DNA of 64,000 nucleotides from Aquabacter spiritensis (GCF_004346185.1 NZ_SMAI01000008.1:1-64000), one strand, 5' to 3'; counted from the first letter of the stretch, positions 1 to 8,638 are shown. Program-made: numbers and translations. The notes: a model not told the origin generated them from the sequence alone.

Positions 1-33
1 TACTAATCGCTCGATTGGCTTGATCGTTCTCAT
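1..33 (+). rRNA. 23S rRNA, 3' end only (partial)
   Basis: The first bases match the end of alphaproteobacterial 23S rRNA: the terminal TACTAATCGCTCGAT followed by GGCTTGATCGTTCTC, the strand that pairs with the 23S 5' end. The gene runs off the left edge. The exact 3' end is approximate. The 5S gene follows about 115 bases later in the same direction, as expected for an rrn operon. Confidence 0.75.
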
Positions 34-146
34 CCTCGATGTCCATGGCACAGCCAGGACACGACAATCCGGGCAAAACTCCCGATCCGGGCAAGGCCCC
101 GATCCGGAAAGCCCAAAGACCAGCTTCATTCCTCATGTCCTTCGCC

Positions 147-264
147 GGCCTGGTGGCTATTGCGAGGAGCCTGAACCCGATCCCATCCCGAACTCGGCCG
201 TTAAACTTCTCTGCGCCAATGGTACTTCGTCTCAAGACGCGGGAGAGTAGGTCGCTGCCAGGCC
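147..264 (+). rRNA. rrf: 5S ribosomal RNA
   Basis: The terminal stem is visible as GGCCTGG at the 5' end and CCAGGCC at the 3' end. Inside are the conserved GAACCCGATCCCATCCCGAACTC (loops B/C) and ACGCGGGAGAGTAGGTCGC segments of bacterial 5S rRNA. Length is about 118 nt, normal for the family. It lies just after the 23S tail, so it closes an rRNA operon whose bulk lies left of the window. No tRNA-fMet follows it. Confidence 0.95.
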
Positions 265-322
265 TGCAAAGGACATGACGGAATAAAACGCAAAACAATG
301 CCCATAAACACGAGCCAACGAC

Positions 323-356
323 AAAGCCCCGGTGCGCAAAACACGCCCGGGGCTTT
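323..356. terminator. Bidirectional terminator between the rrn operon and the convergent hydrolase
   Basis: A perfect 10-bp inverted repeat, AAAGCCCCGG / CCGGGGCTTT, with a 14-base loop. The A and T ends give a U-rich tract on either strand. It sits between the 5S gene (plus) and the convergent minus-strand hydrolase, so it can end transcription from both sides. Confidence 0.75.
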
Positions 357-457
357 CTCGCGTCTGAAATTCCAAACATCCCCAAACCGCCGAAACCGCC
401 GCCCGCTCCAGGCCGTCGCGCCGATGATCGACGCCGACGGCCTCACCCTGCCGCGGC

Positions 458-1684
458 TCAGGCGATCGGGTGCTTGGCCAATTGCGTCTGGTCGAGCCCG
501 AACCGGTCCGCGAGCCAGTCGATCATCAATTCCTGGCCCAAGGTCGGATTGTCGTGCTGGCAATGCTCGGCGCCGGTCATGTCGGCCTCCACCAGCATCA
601 GGGTGACGTCGACGCCGGCCGCCTTGGCATAGTCATAGCCCTGGCGCGCCGCCTCGACGCCGAGCACGTCGTGCCCGCCATGCAGGATCAGATACGGGCA
701 TTTCATATTCTCGAACACGCCGCGCATGTCGAAATCCTTGGTCTTCTCCGCGACGCCCTTCATGGACGACGTGCCGAACACCCACTTCATATGGCCGGCA
801 AGGCCGTGATCCTCGGCCCGGTCCTTGTAGCGCTCGTAGAGGCTGAGCACGCCGCCATGCGAAATAGCGGCGGCGAGGCGCGGCTCCATCGCCCCGGCCC
901 GTGCGGCATAATAGCCGCCCAGCGAGGAGCCGGAGACGGCGATGCGGCTCATATCGACATCGTCGCGGGTGGCGAGCCAGTCGATGCATTTTCCGACCGG
1001 CACCTCATAATCGTAGCGGTTGGGAATGCCGTGCCGGCGCAGCGTCGCCCCCTGCCCCGGCCCGTCCATCAGCAGCACGGAGATGCCGCGCTGAAGCGCG
1101 CCGCGTCCGGTCATGAACCAGAGCTCGTCCTTGTAGGAATCGAGGCCGCCGAAGGAGATCAGCACCGGCTGTTTGCCGGTGTCGTAGGGCGCGCGGAGAA
1201 AATAGCCGTACATCGGCTTGCCCTCCTCCTCGTAGGGCACCTCGACGAACGCCCCCTTCGGCACGGTATATTCGAGGAAGCGCCGCGTGGAGAGCTCCGC
1301 CTGCTCGAAGGTCGGCATGCGGCGCGGATCGTCGGGGTCGAGCCAGAATTCGGCGGAGCGATACATGTCCGCGGCGCGCAGATAGCAGTTCATGGCGGTC
1401 TGGATGTGGCCCTTGGCCTCCTCCGCTTCGCCGCGCCGGAAATTGTTGTCGGCGACGACCATCCATTCGCGGTGCCAGCTGTCATAGTCGCCGGGGATCA
1501 TCCGGCTCGCGGCGAGGAAGCATTCCGAGACCGTGCCCCCGCCCTCCTGCGTCTCGCCCAAAGCGCGGCGATACTGGTAGGACGGCCAGGGAAAGTCCGG
1601 CCAATGGTGCCAGCCATACGGCTCGTAATGCGGCGCCGAATCGGTTGCGACGGCATCGATCAGCTTGGCTTCGGAATCGGCCAT
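458..1684 (-). CDS. Alpha/beta hydrolase, 2,6-dihydropseudooxynicotine-hydrolase-like (paralog A)
   Basis: 408 aa. An N-terminal lid of about 150 residues precedes an alpha/beta-hydrolase core. The catalytic triad is readable: nucleophile Ser254 in GSSLGGYYAA, Asp338 in HGGHDVLGV and His373 in AEHCQHDN. The lid plus GxSxG layout resembles the FrsA / 2,6-dihydropseudooxynicotine hydrolase group, some of which cleave C-C bonds next to a carbonyl; the substrate here is unknown. It has the same length as the gene at 5760-6986 and shares long blocks (ALGETQEGGGTVSECFLAAS, RMIPGD), so the two are recent paralogs. It is the last gene of the cluster, after the ABC permease. GGAG lies upstream of the ATG. 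Family assignment is firm, function is inference. Confidence 0.88.
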   Translation of the reverse strand: MADSEAKLIDAVATDSAPHYEPYGWHHWPDFPWPSYQYRRALGETQEGGGTVSECFLAASRMIPGDYDSWHREWMVVADNNFRRGEAEEAKGHIQTAMNCYLRAADMYRSAEFWLDPDDPRRMPTFEQAELSTRRFLEYTVPKGAFVEVPYEEEGKPMYGYFLRAPYDTGKQPVLISFGGLDSYKDELWFMTGRGALQRGISVLLMDGPGQGATLRRHGIPNRYDYEVPVGKCIDWLATRDDVDMSRIAVSGSSLGGYYAARAGAMEPRLAAAISHGGVLSLYERYKDRAEDHGLAGHMKWVFGTSSMKGVAEKTKDFDMRGVFENMKCPYLILHGGHDVLGVEAARQGYDYAKAAGVDVTLMLVEADMTGAEHCQHDNPTLGQELMIDWLADRFGLDQTQLAKHPIA

Positions 1685-1771
1685 GGGAGGTCTCCAGGGA
1701 AATGCGGGGCGCGCGGAAGCCAGCGTCGCGCGACACCGGGCTTCCGCGGGATGGGATAAGCGGCGCGGGCG

Positions 1772-2614
1772 TCAGACGGTCTTCATGCCCCAGCGCTCGA
1801 CGGTCTTTCGCTCCACCCAGTCGAAGAACCAATTCTCCGAGACCCATCCGATCATGGCGATGGTGATCATGCCGCAGATCATGATGTCCGGCCGGAGCTG
1901 CCAGCGGGCGTCGTCGATGAGGAAGCCGAGGCCGGTGATCGAGGAGATCATCTCCGCCCCCACGATCACGCGCCAGCCGACCCCGTAGGTGAGCCGCATG
2001 CCGGTGATGATGTAGGGCAGCGAGCCGGGGATCAGGATGCGCCGCGTATAGAGGCTGCGGGACGCCAGATAGACCCTCGCGACTTCGGTATATTGGCCCG
2101 ACAGCGTCTGCACGCCGGTCATGGTGTTGAACATGATCGACCAGATGCCGGAGAAGAAGATCACGAAGACGGTCGAGGTGAAGCCGATGCCGAACCACAG
2201 GATCGCCAGCGGGATCCAGGCGATGCCGGGGATCGGATAGAGCATCCGGCAGAGCGGCAGGAAGGCGGCGCGCACGGTGGGCGACGCGCCCATCACGAGG
2301 CCCGCCGGGATGCCGACCAGAGCCGCCAGCGCGACCCCGGAAATCTGCCGCCCGACGCTCGCCGCGGTGTTCGTCAGCAGCACGCCGTTGAGGGAGAGTT
2401 CGTAGAAGGCGAGCACCACCTGCCAGGGCGAGGGGAAGGCCCATTTCGGCATCAAAGCCAGCGAATAGACCACCTGCCAGAGCAAGAGAAAGGCCGCGAT
2501 GGTGCCGAGGCCGAGCAGGCGCTCGCGGCTCGGCAGCCGGAGGCGGAACGCCCGCCGGGCCGGACCGGCCTGGGCGGTCACCGCGGCCGATTTGGAGGAT
2601 GCCATCATGGCCAT
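1772..2614 (-). CDS. ABC transporter permease, SsuC/TauC type
   Basis: 280 aa integral membrane protein with about six hydrophobic segments. It carries the BPD_transp_1 EAA loop region (EVARVYLASRS...RRILIPGSLPYI) that contacts the ATPase. Length and layout match permeases for nitrate, sulfonate, taurine or thiamine-precursor importers. The start at 2614 lies two bases after the ATPase stop; a second ATG at 2608 is possible. It works with the ATPase at 2617-3405 and the binding protein at 3416-4408. The transported compound cannot be read from the sequence; the flanking hydrolases suggest it is their substrate. Confidence 0.92.
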   Translation of the reverse strand: MAMMASSKSAAVTAQAGPARRAFRLRLPSRERLLGLGTIAAFLLLWQVVYSLALMPKWAFPSPWQVVLAFYELSLNGVLLTNTAASVGRQISGVALAALVGIPAGLVMGASPTVRAAFLPLCRMLYPIPGIAWIPLAILWFGIGFTSTVFVIFFSGIWSIMFNTMTGVQTLSGQYTEVARVYLASRSLYTRRILIPGSLPYIITGMRLTYGVGWRVIVGAEMISSITGLGFLIDDARWQLRPDIMICGMITIAMIGWVSENWFFDWVERKTVERWGMKTV

Positions 2615-2616
2615 TC

Positions 2617-3405
2617 TCACGCCTCCGCCATCATGTCGGCCTGTTCCAGCTCGGCCGCCCGGTTGATTTCCTCGCCGAGCACCGCGCGCACCTCGCGCTG
2701 CAGCCGGCCCATGGTCTCGCTCGTCATGTCGCGCGGCCGCGGCTCGTCGATGGTGACGATCTGCTTGATGCGGCCGGGCCGCGCGGTCATCACGACGATC
2801 CGGTCGGAGAGGTAGAGCGCCTCCTCGATGGAGTGCGTCACGAAGATCACGGTCTTCTTGTAGTCGCGCCAGATCCGCAGCAACTCGTCCTGGAGCGTCT
2901 CGCGGGTCTGGGCGTCGAGCGCGCCGAACGGCTCGTCCATCAGCAGCAGCGAGGGATTGACCGCCAGCGCGCGGGCGATCGACACGCGCTGCTTCATGCC
3001 GCCGGAGAGGTGATGGGGAAAGCGGGTCGCGAAGTCGGCGAGGCCGACGGTCTTCAGCAGCCGGTCGGCGATCTCGCGCCGTTCCTTCGCCGGACGGCCC
3101 CGCGCCTGGAGGCCGAACTCGACATTCTCCCGGACGCTCATCCAGGGGAACAAGGCGTAATCCTGGAACACCACGGCCCGCTCGGGTCCGGGACCGCTCA
3201 CCACCGCGCCGTCGATGGTGAGGCGGCCGGAGGTCGCCGGGATCAACCCGGCGACGATCTTGAGCAGGGTGGATTTCCCGCATCCCGAGGGACCGAGGAG
3301 GCAGACGAAGTCGCCGTCCTCGATCTTGAGGTTGATGTCCACGAGCGCCGACACCTCGGCGCCCTGGTTGCCGTATTTCTTGTTGAGGCTCTCGATGATC
3401 ACCAT
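2617..3405 (-). CDS. ABC transporter ATP-binding protein, SsuB/TauB type
   Basis: 262 aa. Walker A GPSGCGKST at residues 38-46, Q-loop (VVFQDYALFPW), signature LSGGMKQR, Walker B LLLMDEPFGALD and the H-loop His in FVTHSIEEAL are all intact. The family energises import of small organic anions or amines by binding-protein-dependent transporters. It lies between binding protein and permease with gaps of 10 and 2 bases, so the three are one transcription unit. Confidence 0.95.
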   Translation of the reverse strand: MVIIESLNKKYGNQGAEVSALVDINLKIEDGDFVCLLGPSGCGKSTLLKIVAGLIPATSGRLTIDGAVVSGPGPERAVVFQDYALFPWMSVRENVEFGLQARGRPAKERREIADRLLKTVGLADFATRFPHHLSGGMKQRVSIARALAVNPSLLLMDEPFGALDAQTRETLQDELLRIWRDYKKTVIFVTHSIEEALYLSDRIVVMTARPGRIKQIVTIDEPRPRDMTSETMGRLQREVRAVLGEEINRAAELEQADMMAEA

Positions 3406-3415
3406 GCCGCGCGCC

Positions 3416-4408
3416 TCACTTCTTCAGCTTCTCGTAGCCGGGATAGCCGGGATAGCTCTCGGCCATGGAGAGATCGACGGCATCCTCGTATTTGATCGGC
3501 TTCTGAAGGAGTTTGTCCTCGGCCATCCAGCCGAGCAGCGCCTGGATCCAGACCTTGGGGGGCGCATCATAGGTCCACCCGCAATTGTCATAGGCCTGTT
3601 CCAGCAGCTTGCTGTCCATTTTCGGCACGTAATGCTTCAGCACTTCCATGCCGAGCTTCTTGTCGGTCTTCATGATGTGGACGGCGTCGAGATGCGCCCA
3701 CACGATGCGCTTGGCGAGTTCGGGGTGCTCCTTGGCGAACTTCTTGGTCATGACGAGGCCGTTCCGGAGCATGTCGGAATCGAGCTTCTTCTTGTCCACG
3801 AGGTCGTCGGCGGCCAGAAGGAGCTTGGCGCCCTTGTCGATGGCGTTCGTGCCGTAGGGCTCGAACGGGAAGGCCGCGGCGATGTCGCCGGTCAAGAGCG
3901 CGGATGCCACTTCCGGCACCGGCACCAGGGCGAGCTGGACGTCCTTCTCCGAGAGGCCGAAGCGCGGCAGAATCTCATGGATGAGGGTGAGATACTGGAC
4001 GTCGAACTTGGTGACGATGCCGATGCGCTTGCCCTTCAGGTCCGCCCAGGACTTCACGTTCGGCGAGGAAACCATCAGCGCGCAATTGGCCGAGGATGCG
4101 GCGACGATGACGTTCTCGATGCCGGCCGACAGATAGCGCAGCGCACTGGCATATTGGTTGTAGCCGACATCATAGTCGCCGATCGCCATCAGCTGGTTGG
4201 ACCGCTGATAATTGCCGCCGATGAACTCGACCTTGACCCCGTATTTGTCCCAGAGCTTCAGGTATTCGGCGATGAAGGGCTGGATATGATCGTAGCCCGG
4301 CGTGCCGGCCACCAGTTTGACGGTATAGGTATCGACAGCTTGGGCCGCGGCCGATCCGACCGCCGCAATCCCCATGAAAAGACCGAGTAACGCGCCCCTG
4401 ATCGTCAT
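3416..4408 (-). CDS. ABC transporter substrate-binding protein, NMT1/SsuA family
   Basis: 330 aa with a clear Sec signal peptide (hydrophobic run ending GSAAAQA, about residues 1-23), so it is periplasmic. The body is the NMT1/TauA-like fold: a GDYDVGYNQYASAL segment (ligand loop), the WADLKGKRIGI hinge and DIAAAFPFEPYGTNA. AGAGGA lies just before the ATG at 4408. First transporter gene in the operon, downstream of the papain-fold gene. Ligand unknown. Confidence 0.92.
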   Translation of the reverse strand: MTIRGALLGLFMGIAAVGSAAAQAVDTYTVKLVAGTPGYDHIQPFIAEYLKLWDKYGVKVEFIGGNYQRSNQLMAIGDYDVGYNQYASALRYLSAGIENVIVAASSANCALMVSSPNVKSWADLKGKRIGIVTKFDVQYLTLIHEILPRFGLSEKDVQLALVPVPEVASALLTGDIAAAFPFEPYGTNAIDKGAKLLLAADDLVDKKKLDSDMLRNGLVMTKKFAKEHPELAKRIVWAHLDAVHIMKTDKKLGMEVLKHYVPKMDSKLLEQAYDNCGWTYDAPPKVWIQALLGWMAEDKLLQKPIKYEDAVDLSMAESYPGYPGYEKLKK

Positions 4409-4476
4409 TTGTTGTTCCTCTGGAAGGATGGTTGACAATTGGGACGGGGGGAGATCCCCCCGCTGGGGTGGACCGG

Positions 4477-5721
4477 CTATTCCGCGGCGATCCCCTGCTG
4501 CTTGGGCGCCGCTTCGGTGATGTGCTTCACCTCGGCCCAGGCGCGGACCATGCTGTTGAGGGCCGAAAGTTCCATGTCGGCGATCTGCGACAGGATCTCG
4601 CCCGCCTTTTTGAGGTCTGCCTCGTACCGCAGCACCCGGAACGTGTCGGAGGACTTCTGCATCATGTCCGCCGCCGCGGCGGCATCGGCCGTCTTGAGGC
4701 CGCGTATCCCCAGTTCGCGGGTCACGCGGCGCAGATAGCCCGCCGCCCCCGCCCGGCCGAGCACGCCGTGGTTCGGGATCTGGCCGCGCAGGAACAGCGG
4801 CCGCAACTCGCCGCTCGGCGCGAGCACGTCGCCGACCTCGCCCTTGCGGATCTTCTCGGCGAAGGCCGCCATGCCCGGCGCCCCCGTCTCGAAGCGCGGG
4901 ATCTGCCATTGATTGCCGAACAGCGCGTAGGGCTTGGGATAATCGCCGCAGAGGATCTTCATGTTGCGGCGGAAAGAGTGCCGGATCGACCCGGCAATGT
5001 CCCATTCGGGGTCCCTGCCCGGCTCCACCCACACCATGAGGAAGGGGCCGTAGCCGTCGTGCAGGCTCCACTCGCCGCCGAACGGGTGGTGATGTTCCCA
5101 TGGCTCATAGCCGGAGGGGCCGCGCTGCTTCGCCTGGGTCCAGGCCTCGCGGAACACGCCGATGGGCGCGTCGTAGCGGGAATTCGGCATGATGTCGTTG
5201 GGCTCGAAGATGGTGACGGTGCCCGCCGCGAGATCATAGCCGGCGACCACCACATGGTGGCCGAAGCCGCTCTTGCCCATCGTCTCGTGCTGGAATTTCA
5301 GGCGGGGCGAGGTCTTCGCGCCGATCGGCAGCATCAGCGAATAATGCAGCCCCACCTGAACCGGAATGCCCCGGTCGACGAGGCCGCAGAGCTTGGCAAA
5401 GGCTTCGTCGAAGCCGTTCTCGTGATCCTCTTCCCAATGGCCTTTGAAGCCCAAGGACTGCGTCGTGTATTCCCAGATTTCGTGGAACGGCCCGGCCCCG
5501 CCATTGAAGGCGGGGGCACCCCAGACATGGGTCCAGCGGAAGGAGAAGCCGTCGCCCGACGTGCCGTCGGCGAACAGCACGTCCTGCTCGCCGAAGAGAC
5601 GGTACATGCCGAGCAGGCCGGTGAAGTAGCACCGCCCCGAATTTCCGCCTTCCGGATAGCCCTTCGGGCCCATCCAGGTCATCGAATGATAGGCGTCATC
5701 GTAACCATCGACATAGGACAT
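4477..5721 (-). CDS. Papain-fold protein related to BtrH / peptidase C39 (with DUF4872-like C-terminus)
   Basis: 414 aa, no signal peptide. Residues 1-180 look like a BtrH-N / C39-type cysteine catalytic domain: Cys31 in NSGRCYFTG, His155/His156 in GFGHHVVVAGYD, then Asn175/Asp176 in IFEPND as likely third member. The last 200 residues resemble the DUF4872 tail seen with BtrH, an acyl-ACP to aminoglycoside acyltransferase. It could therefore be an acyltransferase, amidase or peptidase. It lies between hydrolase B and the transporter genes, all on one strand, so it should act on the same compound or an intermediate. GGAG precedes the ATG. Fold assignment is from motifs only. Confidence 0.7.
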   Translation of the reverse strand: MSYVDGYDDAYHSMTWMGPKGYPEGGNSGRCYFTGLLGMYRLFGEQDVLFADGTSGDGFSFRWTHVWGAPAFNGGAGPFHEIWEYTTQSLGFKGHWEEDHENGFDEAFAKLCGLVDRGIPVQVGLHYSLMLPIGAKTSPRLKFQHETMGKSGFGHHVVVAGYDLAAGTVTIFEPNDIMPNSRYDAPIGVFREAWTQAKQRGPSGYEPWEHHHPFGGEWSLHDGYGPFLMVWVEPGRDPEWDIAGSIRHSFRRNMKILCGDYPKPYALFGNQWQIPRFETGAPGMAAFAEKIRKGEVGDVLAPSGELRPLFLRGQIPNHGVLGRAGAAGYLRRVTRELGIRGLKTADAAAAADMMQKSSDTFRVLRYEADLKKAGEILSQIADMELSALNSMVRAWAEVKHITEAAPKQQGIAAE

Positions 5722-5759
5722 TGGCGTTCTCCGTAACGAGGTGCTCGGGTCCGTCCGCA

Positions 5760-6986
5760 TCAAATCAAGGGATTGATGATGGTCTTGCGCAGCGCGCGCT
5801 CGTCGATGCCGAACACGTCCACCAGCCAGTCGGCCATCAGCTCCTGGCCGATCGTGGGATTGTCGTGCTGGCAATGGTCGGCGCCGGTCTCCTCCTCGGT
5901 GACGAAGCGCAGCGTGACGTCGACGCCCTTGGCGCCGGCATAGTCCGCGACCTTCTGGGCCGCGGCGACGCCGAGCACGTCATGCCCGCCATGGACGATG
6001 AGGTAGGGGCATTTCATCTTGTCGAGATGGCCTTCCAGGACGAAGGGCTGCGCCTTTTCCATGGCCTCCTTCATCGAGCCCGCGCCGAACACGGTCTTGA
6101 TATGGTCGGCGAGGCCGTGGTCTTCCTTCGCGCCCTCCCACAATTCCGGGATCGACCAGATCGCGCCGTGGGAGATGGCGGCGGCGAGGCGGTGCTCGTA
6201 GCAGGCGGCGCGCGCGGCGTAGAAGCCGCCGAGGGAGGAGCCGCAGACCGCGATCTTCGACGGGTCGATGTCGTCGCGCGTCAGCAGATAGTCGACGCAT
6301 TTGCCGATCGGGACTTCGTAATCGGGCCGGGTCGGGATGCCGTGGCGGCGCAGCGTTCCGCCTTGGCCGGGGCCGTCGATCATCAGGACCGAAATGCCGC
6401 GCTGGAGGGCGCCATGGGCCTGCATGAACCACATCTCGTCCTTGATGGAATCGAGCCCGCCCATGCAGATGAGGACCGGCTGCTTGCCGCTGTCGAACGG
6501 CGCGCGGACGAAATAGGCGAACAGCGTCTTGCCGTCCTCATAGGGGATCTGGAGCACCTCCCCGGCCGGGCTCAGATTCTGGATGAATTTGCGCGAGCAT
6601 TCCTCCATATCGGTGAAGGCCTCGAGCCGGCGGGGGTCGGCATATTCCAGCCAGAACTCGGTGTGCCGGTAATAATTGGCGGCGCGCAGCCAGCAATTCA
6701 TCGCGGTGCGCAGGTGCCCCTTGGCGAATTCCGCATCGCCGCGCTCCTGATTGAAGTCGGCGATCCGCTTCCATTCCGCGTGCCAGCTCTCTTTGTCGCC
6801 GGGGATCATGCGGCTGGCGGCCAGGAAGCATTCGGACACGGTGCCGCCGCCTTCCTGAGTCTCGCCCAAAGCGCGGCGGAACTGGTAGCTCATCCAGGGA
6901 TATTTGGGCCAATGGTGCCAGCCATAGGGCTGGTACACGCCGTGCGCCACATCCATTTCCTGGTCGATGAGCAGTTCTTCCGCCAT
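5760..6986 (-). CDS. Alpha/beta hydrolase, 2,6-dihydropseudooxynicotine-hydrolase-like (paralog B)
   Basis: 408 aa, paralog of 458-1684. Ser251 in CGSSLGGFYAA, Asp336 in HGGHDVLGV and His371 in ADHCQHDN form the triad. The start at 6986 is preferred over upstream in-frame codons because GGAGA lies 8 bases before it and the N-terminus (QPYGWHHWP) then aligns with paralog A. It is the first structural gene of the cluster; a palindrome lies about 75 bases upstream. The lid differs more than the core between the paralogs, which fits different substrates or successive steps of one pathway. Confidence 0.88.
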   Translation of the reverse strand: MAEELLIDQEMDVAHGVYQPYGWHHWPKYPWMSYQFRRALGETQEGGGTVSECFLAASRMIPGDKESWHAEWKRIADFNQERGDAEFAKGHLRTAMNCWLRAANYYRHTEFWLEYADPRRLEAFTDMEECSRKFIQNLSPAGEVLQIPYEDGKTLFAYFVRAPFDSGKQPVLICMGGLDSIKDEMWFMQAHGALQRGISVLMIDGPGQGGTLRRHGIPTRPDYEVPIGKCVDYLLTRDDIDPSKIAVCGSSLGGFYAARAACYEHRLAAAISHGAIWSIPELWEGAKEDHGLADHIKTVFGAGSMKEAMEKAQPFVLEGHLDKMKCPYLIVHGGHDVLGVAAAQKVADYAGAKGVDVTLRFVTEEETGADHCQHDNPTIGQELMADWLVDVFGIDERALRKTIINPLI

Positions 6987-7058
6987 GCCTGTCTCCGTTG
7001 ACCGAATGCCCGCCGCAGGGCTGTCCGAAGAGAAGCGTGACTCCAAGCGACCACTGTT

Positions 7059-7071
7059 TCAAGTGACTTGA
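7059..7071. promoter_or_regulatory. Palindromic operator candidate upstream of the hydrolase cluster
   Basis: Perfect palindrome TCAAGT-G-ACTTGA in the AT-richer gap between the cluster's first gene (start 6986) and the XRE-cupin regulator gene. XRE-cupin regulators such as PuuR bind short palindromes near the promoters they control. Binding here is inferred from position and symmetry only. Confidence 0.45.
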
Positions 7072-7227
7072 TAATAAGGAAAGTGCAGAGAAACCCAATA
7101 ATTGGGCAGGCCGGCGCGGGCACGGGCAGGGATCGGGCAGCCGATCGTGCAGCCGTGCGCAGCCCCTCGTCACCGGCCAGTGCCCGGAGAATGAGCGCGC
7201 AAAAATTTTCAGCAGAGCGAGTGGAGA

Positions 7228-7851
7228 TTAAAAAGTCGGCGGCGTGTTTACGAAGATGATCCGCGCCTCTTCGTCCCCCACATTGCGATAGCCGTGCGGG
7301 ATTTCGGAGCGATAGATGAAGGAATCCCCGGCATTGATGCGGAACACCCTGTCGCCAAGCAGCAACTCTATCGCGCCCGAAAGAAGATAGCCGACCTCTT
7401 CCCCGTCATGGGTCACGACGCCCTCGCTGCCGCCGCCTGGGGCGATGATGTGCATCGTGCTCTGCAGCAGATGGCCCTTGGTGTAGGGGATCAGGCGCTC
7501 CATGCGCATGCCCTTGCCCTGGACGGGGTCGAGATTGACCACGACGCGCGCATCCTCCCGCACCACCACGGTCTGCTCGGAATCCGGCGTCTCGAACAAT
7601 TGGCCGATCGTCAGGTTCAGCGCGTCGCAGATCCGCGAGAGCATGTTGAGCGACGGCCGGATCTTGTTGTTCTCGAGCTTGGACAGCAGGCTTTCCGAGC
7701 AGCTCGCCGCCTCCGCCACATCCTTCAGCCGTGCCCCGATGGTGAGGCGGGCATGCCGCAGACGGGTCCCCACCTGCATCGCCGCATCGAAAGCGCCGCT
7801 CGCGACGCCCCGGCCGTCCTGCTCCATCGAACTGTCCGCACGGTCACTCAT
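7228..7851 (-). CDS. XRE-family transcriptional regulator with C-terminal cupin sensor
   Basis: 207 aa. An HTH-3 domain covers residues about 28-84 (VGTRLRHARLTIGARLKDVA...SLLSKLENNKIRPSLNML), followed by a linker and a cupin-2 barrel at about 130-200 (HDGEEVGYLLSGAIELLLGD; GDSFIYRSEIPHGYRN). This architecture is typical of local regulators of amine, amino acid or amide catabolism, where the cupin binds an effector. It is transcribed toward the hydrolase/ABC cluster with a 240-base gap, so it is the obvious local regulator. No good ribosome site precedes the ATG at 7851. Confidence 0.9.
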   Translation of the reverse strand: MSDRADSSMEQDGRGVASGAFDAAMQVGTRLRHARLTIGARLKDVAEAASCSESLLSKLENNKIRPSLNMLSRICDALNLTIGQLFETPDSEQTVVVREDARVVVNLDPVQGKGMRMERLIPYTKGHLLQSTMHIIAPGGGSEGVVTHDGEEVGYLLSGAIELLLGDRVFRINAGDSFIYRSEIPHGYRNVGDEEARIIFVNTPPTF

Positions 7852-7943
7852 GGCGGCTAGCTAGCACATTTTTACCCGCGCTTGTCACGGGACATCGGCG
7901 CCGGCCCGCTCGGCCCGAAGAGGCCGGTCTTGGCCGGCCTTCG

Positions 7944-8603
7944 CTATCCTTCGAGGAGATTGCTGCGCACCGTCTTCAAATGCTCCTCGATCGCGCGCTC
8001 GGCCGCCACGGCATCGCGCGCGCGCAAGGCCGCGACGATCCGGCGGTGGTCGCCCTGGTAGGTCGCCCGCCGCGCGGCATTGATGCTGCGCCGCTTGAGG
8101 TCGCCCCATTCCGTCCGGTCGCGCGCCTCCGTCACCTCCCGGTACAGGTCGACGATGAGCCGGTTGTGCGTCGCCTCCGCCATGACCTGATGGAGCGCGG
8201 CGTCGTACCGTTCGAAGGTCTCGAAGTCTGCGGCCGCCTCCGCCTTCCGGTTGCAGGCATCCATGGCCTCGAAGTCGGACGCCGTCGCATGGGTGACGAT
8301 GAGCAGCGCGAGGCGCGGTTCCACCACCAGGCGCGCGGCCATGATTTCGGCTGGGCTCACCTCGCTCGGCCGCCCGGACGGTGCCGGCGCAGCGGTCTCG
8401 GCGACATAGGTGCCGCTGCCGACGCGGCGCGTCACCACCCCCCGCGCCTCCAAGACGGAAAGCGCGTCGCGCACCGCGCTGCGCGGAACGCCGATCCGTT
8501 CGGACAGATCCCGCTCCGTGGGCAGCTTCGCCCCCGCCGCATAGCCTCCGGCCGCGAGCGCCTGCTCCAGGAAGGCGTGAACACGCGCAGTGTGGTTCGA
8601 CAT
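7944..8603 (-). CDS. GntR-family (FadR/FCD subfamily) transcriptional regulator
   Basis: 219 aa. The N-terminal winged helix (LPTERDLSERIGVPRSAVRDAL, residues about 25-50) is followed by an all-helical FCD domain with the metal/ligand motif set (RYDAALHQVMAEATHN, GDHRRIVAAL). The start at 8603 has GGAG 9 bases upstream. Divergent from the fumarylacetoacetate-hydrolase-family gene at 8751; the shared gap holds two AATTGGT-N2-ACCAAT elements, which fit the FadR/PdhR operator type. It is likely the repressor of the plus-strand operon and of itself. Confidence 0.92.
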   Translation of the reverse strand: MSNHTARVHAFLEQALAAGGYAAGAKLPTERDLSERIGVPRSAVRDALSVLEARGVVTRRVGSGTYVAETAAPAPSGRPSEVSPAEIMAARLVVEPRLALLIVTHATASDFEAMDACNRKAEAAADFETFERYDAALHQVMAEATHNRLIVDLYREVTEARDRTEWGDLKRRSINAARRATYQGDHRRIVAALRARDAVAAERAIEEHLKTVRSNLLEG

Positions 8604-8620
8604 GCCTGTCTCCAATCGGC

Positions 8621-8638
8621 AAATTGGTACACCAATTT
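8621..8638. promoter_or_regulatory. FadR/PdhR-type operator (perfect)
   Basis: AAATTGGT-AC-ACCAATTT, 8-bp perfect arms with a 2-bp spacer, 17 bases before the GntR-family start codon. The half site TTGGT/ACCAA is that of FadR-subfamily regulators (compare the PdhR box). It probably mediates autorepression. Confidence 0.7.

Noticed and set aside
265..322. A tRNA-fMet after the 5S gene, common in alphaproteobacterial rrn operons.
   Set aside because: No cloverleaf or T-arm sequence (GGTTCGAATCC) is present before the terminator at 323-356.
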